Source: Agelas oroides (taxonomy: Eukaryota > Porifera > Demospongiae > Agelasida > Agelasidae). Taken from it: DNA of 64,000 nucleotides. Below are positions 58,801 through 64,000 of the stretch, one piece after another. The notes below the pieces were generated by a model that did not search any database, was not told the origin of the DNA, and saw only the letters and a list, made by a program, of their open reading frames with translations. A program made the translations under genes and the position numbers. The stretch covers positions 2,422,085 to 2,486,084 of the forward strand of contig OX422192.1 of the NCBI GenBank assembly GCA_949130485.1, given 5' to 3'. The first letter of the stretch is position 1, and the number at the start of each line of letters is the position of its first letter.

Positions 58801-61800
58801 TGAATGAGGCAACAGTTCCCATCTCCCAGTCACTTAGCTGATGAAACCTGGTATTGGCCGAAATGAGTCCTGCGCAGGGGCGACTTTGTATAACATCTAG
58901 GCCTGCCCTATTTTTTTGTGTGGTTTATTGATTGCTTATGACCATAGAGGTGCATGGGATACATATAACAGGAATGCTGCTAAGCGGGCCACACAAAGAG
59001 CCATTCCAATAGCACAAACACGTACGTGTAAGAGAAGTAATTATGACTTGAAAGTAACTGCAACGTGCTATTCTTTGCTATGGCTCCATTATCTGTCTAT
59101 TGTTATTAGGAAGACTTGGTTTTTATCAACCAATCCAGACCCACTATGACCACATCCTTATCTTGAGGAACTTTAGGACAATACCCCAATTTATCACGTA
59201 GGTTCTCACTTGTGATTTGGCTTCACAGTAGGAATGTAGGTATAAAACAGCAAGCCTTACTTCCAGCCCGAAGGAGGAGGGAGGAGGATCGATGATCGAG
59301 AAGAAAGGGTATAGAGCAGCTAGTCTTGCCCCAAGCAGGAGGAGGAGGAGGAGGAAGAGGAGGAAGAGGAGGAGAAAGGGCCTGGCTTCAGCCGTTTTGC
59401 GCATACATGTATTTATCACTATAGTACGTGATCATTAGTTGCAAATGATGTCTTCAAAATCACATGAATGATTGCATGACATCGCTGTAGCCTAGCTAGC
59501 TAGCCTAGTAGCCTCTACCTCAGCACCTTGGCGAACAGCCTTGTGTTGTTCATCAATGAAGAGCTCTAACAGAAATAGAAGATGGAAGTATTTCGGGGAA
59601 GCCAGAGTTATTAAGTGCATGCACAAACGGCTGAAACCAGGCCCTTTCTCCTCTTCCTCTTTGGGCCTGGGAACGAGGCTTATAGCTAGCCTACTAGTTT
59701 CAACGCACTGATATGTAGCTACTGTTAGTGGTAGCCAAGTGTTGTCTTATGAGCGGAGGGGGGAGGGGGGAGGGGGGAGGGGAGGAAGTCACAGAGCTGG
59801 GCAGGCTACACACACAAAGATGATTCAATGTGGAAGGCACACTTTGTCTGTGTGCCTTCACAAAACACTTTTAGTGGTCTGGGGGGCACGTCCCGCAGGA
59901 AAGTATAATTATGCTTTGAGATTGCTTCTGAGGCCATTCTGGGGACAAAGTGGCACTGAAATCCAATAAAGAGGGTGGATGAGAGGAAGGTACATGTATG
60001 TTAAAATGCTAAGTGCCAACCCTGACAGCTTAGTGAGAAACTTCATGCTTTATGCCGGCATAAAAAAAGTTGGAAAAAAGTAGTCAGGCCAAAGCCTATA
60101 TAGGCAGTGTGGTGTGGCTGCGCTAGCCTTGTGCCCAGGAGTGGGCAAGCTAAATGAAACTGAGTGCCAATGCAATGGTAAGCAGACCCATGTACGGGCT
60201 GCTCTAACACACACCTCTCCAGAAGCATTTTTCAGTAAATAACAGATACTCTGAGATTGATTCTGGTGCATTCTGAGGTGTTTTGGAGAGCAATATATTC
60301 ACCTGAAAGTGAGTTTCTTATCGGTCAAGATGAATACTTTCGACCATGTGAAGTGTGCTCTAATTAAGTGAAGTGACATGTACCTTGTTATATTGTTTAG
60401 CTGCCACCCAGGTTGTGAAAGTGTATACAGTAAGTTGTGAACACTGAGCCAAGACCCACAAGAACCTTAGATGGGAGCCTCATTGGCTCCCAGTTACCCA
60501 CCCCTGCTTGTGCCTATTTTGATGAATGCCAAGTACGCTATGTGTCGCAATATGTTTTTAGTGGCCTTTGATCCTACGTATTCAAGCAGAGAATTTAAAC
60601 ATGAAAACCTCACTTGTTTTTCTTTCATACAAGCAAAACCCAGTGCTTGTCGAGTTAGCTCACTGTGGTTCCAAGCCTTCAAAATTATTATAACAGTATC
60701 ATTATGTGGGTTGGTTGGCATGACGATGTGACCCACTTGAAGCACTTCTTCTGTGTTATGTACGTACCACAACTCATAATTATTACCCCATGTGTACATG
60801 TATAAGTAAAAGCAGTTGGTTTTGTCTGTCAGTCTGTCATCTATCGACGGAAACTCCCTAAACAGGCAACTCTAGACAGCTTATATTCTCCACTTGATCC
60901 TTGTTTCTATAGTAACAGGGTGGGTATTAGTTTCCACTAACATGCATTATGTGTTATATTCTCCAACCTGATTGGTCCTTGTTGTTAATGCAAGCTGTAA
61001 ACAAGGTAGCTTACAGGAAACATTATGCTTTACAACTGGTATATGAAACAGAATCTACAACTTACTGTCAGCAGCTGGGGATTTATGGTTTACAATGACC
61101 ACCCATATCCTCGGGCTCTGCCCTTGGAGTCGGATGGTTATTCCCAGCCTACTATGCATTATCTATTACATAACTCATGAAAGCCACAATTCATATGTAC
61201 CTGATAGCGCAGTTGAAGTGGTACGTTCTGTTTCGTGCATTTCCATCATCTTCTTACTATCAGGAGGCTTTTTCCCATTCCCAGCTGACAAAATCTCCAT
61301 CTGGGTATGAGACTGTGATTGAAGCTAGTAATTCAGATATTTATACATTCCATCCAAATTGTGCGAGATTTCACGGAGTGAGCTCCGCTGACAATCTCGC
61401 AGTCAACAAACTCACTGTGATCAATGTTCCTTTTGACGTTCACATGTTTTGTAAATATTTTTATTTACATAACACTAATTACATTCTTCTAAGGATAAAA
61501 AAAGCGTGTGGGGCAAGCACTCAGTTATTCATAAGAGGCGGTCCCTAGTTGTTGATACTTGAGGTTTCTGGTGTTGTCTAGCAGAGTTAATAAATTGACT
61601 TGTATTAGCCGAAGGTGAATTTCGACAAAAATTTTAAAGACATCTGCTTCAACTGTGGAACATATATTCTGCTCATACTTGTACTGAATTTCAGGGGGAG
61701 GAGGGAGAGGAGGGGGAAGAGAGGGAGGAGGGGGAGGAGGGGGAGAAGGGGAGGAGGGGGAAGAGAGAAAGGAGAGGAAGGAGGGGGAGAAGCTATTAGC

Positions 61801-62704
61801 TGAATTTCATGGCTCAAGTTGAGAGTCATATACCTATTACATGACTCAAATTCTGGATACAATCCGAGTCCAATCGTGTGTTCTATTGGTGGCAGTTCAT
61901 CAATCACCGAGTTTTTTTACTTTGCACGCCATGGCGGGATCGTTGTTGAGCAGACTTGCCTAACTCAGCACTATCCATGTGTGCATTCTCGTTCCAAGAC
62001 TGAATTACAATCCAAAATTGTGGTCGTGCAAAAGAGCACAGAGGAACCTTTGGGTTGGAAGTGTATTGTATTGTAGATACCTTCGTATTTAGTTTTCCTG
62101 ACTGGAAAAAAGTAGGTCTAAAATTGAAACTTACCACACCCTTTATGTGCAAATATCCTAACCATCCTGAACTTGCTTTCAGTAGCACTGTATCCTTATG
62201 GTCGGTAAGCAGAACATCAGAGTCGCTTGTTTGTCTAGTCAGGCAAGCATTCTTTATAATTTACAATTACAATAGATGTACATTCATGTCTAATGTGGTA
62301 TTCATATCGCCAGACGGTATACTACAATGCTGTTAAAATTTAATGGTGTGTGAATAAATTGACCATAAATGAATGGGATGTACATTGTTCATGACATGTG
62401 AGTCTGCATAGCCGGACAGGTTTACTGTTTTTACTCATTTGTGTTGTTTGAATGATCAGACGTTCCCCGTCTCCTGGTCACCCCAGCACAGCTAACGAGG
62501 CCCAGTATCTAGGCCAGCCTTTTGCAGGCAGATGTGGTTCATTGAATGTCATCTCCTTTCTTCCTCCTTTTTCTTTCTCTATCTCTTCTTCCTCCTCTTT
62601 TTCCTCTTCCTTTTCGTCTTCCCATCTCCTCCTCCTCCTCCTCCTCCTCTTCCTCTAGAAAAGAACCTTGGAAGAACTGAGAAGTAAAGTTCCCCCAGCT
62701 CCTG
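55857..62704 (+). CDS. SH3-domain protein, N-terminal exons (3' end beyond window)
   Basis: Exons 55857-56024, 58412-58480 and 62659-62704 join in phase (95 residues plus one base), and the last donor (gtatgt at 62705) leads out of the window. The first exon alone is nearly a whole SH3 domain at the very N-terminus: AKYDYEKEREDILSFKEGD (RT loop), KKWWAAY (the ligand Trp) and GYVPSIYLE (the Pro/Tyr of the binding groove). It should bind proline-rich peptides in a signalling or cytoskeletal protein. The next residues, RYTDPQEGEIAQQLSESRVG and KRTLEELRSKVPPAP, look like a linker. An N-terminal SH3 could fit ARHGAP12/27-type or adaptor proteins; this cannot be decided here. Introns are 2.4 and 4.2 kb and repeat-rich. 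It is divergent from NHL-like paralogue E. Confidence 0.82.
56732..57354. repeat. 36-bp minisatellite in SH3-gene intron 1
   Basis: About 17 copies of gtgaatccacagcgtacaag followed by ctactatagctagcca. Because 36 is a multiple of three and one minus-strand frame lacks stops, long open frames of a 12-residue repeat (YAVDSLASYSSL) arise; these are not supported as a gene. Confidence 0.95.
58087..58276 (+). repeat. Polypyrimidine tract in SH3-gene intron 1
   Basis: An almost pure C/T stretch of ccctccctgcct-type repeats beginning with a poly-C run, about 140 bp before the next exon. Confidence 0.85.
58770..58925 (+). repeat. Dispersed SINE-like repeat, copy in SH3-gene intron 2
   Basis: catctcccagtcacttagct, cctggtattggccgaaatga and aacatctaggcctgcccta followed by a T tract match the copy at 19655-19890 in order and orientation. 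Confidence 0.65.
59325..59690. mobile_element. Foldback element with purine/pyrimidine-rich ends
   Basis: gagaaagggcctggcttcag plus ccgttttg (about 59371-59398) is inverted at caaacggctgaaaccagg plus ccctttctc (about 59627-59653), and the GA-rich and CT-rich flanks pair too. A hairpin-family half-end (gcctgggaacgaggct) abuts the right side. Confidence 0.6.
61362..61401. repeat. Perfect-stem hairpin
   Basis: tgcgagatt (61362-61370) pairs with aatctcgca (61393-61401), and inside it cggag pairs with ctccg. It is isolated in the SH3-gene intron; role unknown. Confidence 0.6.
61692..61796 (+). repeat. Polypurine (GGGAGGA)n tract
   Basis: About 105 bp of almost uninterrupted G and A in intron 2 of the SH3 gene. 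It is the mirror of the CT tracts elsewhere in the window. Confidence 0.9.
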
Positions 62705-63117
62705 GTATGTGGAATCATTCACAAATTATGGTGTACTAGACCTAACTGCAAGCGTGACCCCACGGTAGCCCCAGCTTCTTTTCATTGTATTTGTGCTTCA
62801 GCGTATTAGTACCAACCGAAGAAGAGGACTGGCTTCTTGCAGTCTCTTCTAAGTCACGAGACGTCAGCTACGTTTAGCTTTAGGTTTCTCAACGCTTGTT
62901 GCTCCCAAGAGCCCAAGCCACAAATTAAGGCTCCCCTCCCAACAAACAGCACTGTTCTCTCTTGCCCTTAACAGAAGTTCAGTGATATAACACTTCAAAT
63001 GCAGAAATGGGACCAAAATATGTGTCGGAATAATGCTATCTTAGTCTGCCACATGTGTAAGGCTCATGTGAATATGTAATTGATTTGTGTAGTATGGTGG
63101 AATCTGGAGGTTGGAGC

Positions 63118-63940
63118 CGGCATGCATACTGTTATTTTAAACTTACATTCTACGCCATCATTTTGGGAATGGCAGCAGATTCTTGCCTTAAAATAATTCT
63201 TACACATGTGTAGTAACTCTTGAAGTCAGCCATAAACTGGTTGGAGCCAGCTCCCACACCTGTGATGATAATGGTTGCATTGTCTTGATATATATACCTT
63301 ATTACACCAGTTAGCGTGCAATATCACGAGTAATTGCGCAAGTGGGCGAGGTAATTTCATGAGCCACATTATTTTATTGTACATGCATATTCCGTATATG
63401 CATTCTGCTCCATTTGTGCACAATACATACGTTAATTGGAATGCTAGCCTCTCCCCCTTATCCTACCTCCAATTTCTAGCCTCGTTCCCAGCCTCCCCTG
63501 CTCCGGAACACAGCTATCAGGCTCTCCCCACGTACACATATTCACATTCCGGAGTGGGGAAGCCTGGGAACGAGGCTAAGCTTTTCCTGCCTCCAATTTC
63601 ACTTTAAGCAATCTAAAATTGGACGCCAAGAAGGCCTGGGAGTGAGGCTATTGCTGTGTGAAATGGCTATGTAACAACACTAGTGAACTATACAACTCAC
63701 TCACACTCGTCCCACAATGTACTGCATTTCCCTCGCACTCCATAGAACCTGAATGGCATGCATACTGTTATTGTAGCTACATTCTATGCATCATTTTGTG
63801 GACGGCAGCAGATTCTTGCCTTGTGAAATAATTGTGTAGTAACTCTTGAAGTCAGCTAAAAACTAGTTTGATGGAATCTGGCAGCTGGTAGGCATGTATA
63901 CTGTTATTGTAGTGGGACATTATTGTCATTCTACGCACTG
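63118..63940 (+). repeat. Diverged tandem copies of a ~125-bp unit around a hairpin MITE
   Basis: ggcatgcatactgttatt, ggcagcagattcttgcctt and gtagtaactcttgaagtcagc occur in the same order at about 63118-63230 and 63755-63860. A further partial start lies at about 63890. The window ends inside this intronic sequence without another exon that I can see. Confidence 0.7.
63477..63578. mobile_element. Hairpin MITE, deletion derivative of the 11.4-13.7 kb element
   Basis: Starts tagcctcgttcccagcctcc. Its right half (acatattcacattccggagt plus ggggaagcctgggaacgaggcta) nearly repeats the right end of the large element at 13615-13657. A second, more decayed hairpin (to about 63650) follows directly. 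Confidence 0.75.
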
Positions 63941-64000
63941 CTGAATCATCTGTGTACATCTACATGTAGCAGAAAATGAGTTTTTGTGAAAAAGTGTTTT

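Noticed and set aside
22940..60150. Candidate CRISPR arrays at the minisatellites
   Set aside because: The units are directly adjacent tandem repeats without unique spacers, in a spliced animal genome.

Overview
This is a stretch of animal nuclear DNA. The genes are spliced (canonical GT-AG introns, mostly 60 bp to 3 kb) and belong to metazoan families: a Gi/o-type G protein alpha subunit, a TBC RabGAP, an ER-resident DNAJB9/ERdj4-like co-chaperone, a non-classical cadherin, a coiled-coil tyrosine-kinase-like kinase, an eIF4G C-terminal region and an SH3 protein. Dense genes, short introns, many hairpin mobile elements and many minisatellites suggest an early-branching invertebrate. A demosponge is my best guess, but that is inference. 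No CRISPR, operon or other prokaryotic feature is present. All exon coordinates below were joined by hand from splice sites and reading phase.

Layout. 0-3.2 kb: last four exons of the G-alpha gene (+), with a 1.6 kb CT-rich microsatellite in its last intron. 6.6-8.3 kb: a small two-TM protein (+). 10.2-11.1 kb: an intronless aerolysin-like gene (-). 11.4-13.7 kb: a 2.3 kb foldback element. 13.7-18.1 kb: TBC/RabGAP (+, 12 exons). 18.8-21.7 kb: DNAJB9-like (-, 4 exons), head-to-head with a cadherin (+, 21.9-28.3 kb) across only 200 bp that holds an ER-stress-element-like site. 29.5-35.2 kb: coiled-coil kinase (+, 8 exons) with a 2 kb minisatellite in one intron. 36.8-39.8 kb: eIF4G MA3+W2 exons (+), followed by a diverged second copy of the terminal exon.

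43-55 kb is the most unusual part. Five tandem paralogues (-) share a 44-nt first exon and a ~1.15-1.2 kb second exon, encoding ~400-residue cytosolic proteins with NHL-like beta-propeller blades plus a C-terminal region I do not recognise. Two of the five look like reciprocal chimeras of the other types. The E member is head-to-head with an SH3-domain gene (+, 55.9 kb to beyond 62.7 kb). The B member is head-to-head with a truncated pseudogene of that same SH3 exon. The two copies therefore derive from a segmental duplication, and each carries a different transposon where the other has an empty site.

Throughout the window a family of short hairpin elements (ends tagcctcgttcccaggc / gcctgggaacgaggcta) recurs more than a dozen times. 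Several copies have 8-10 bp flanking direct repeats. Half-copies sit at rearrangement breakpoints.
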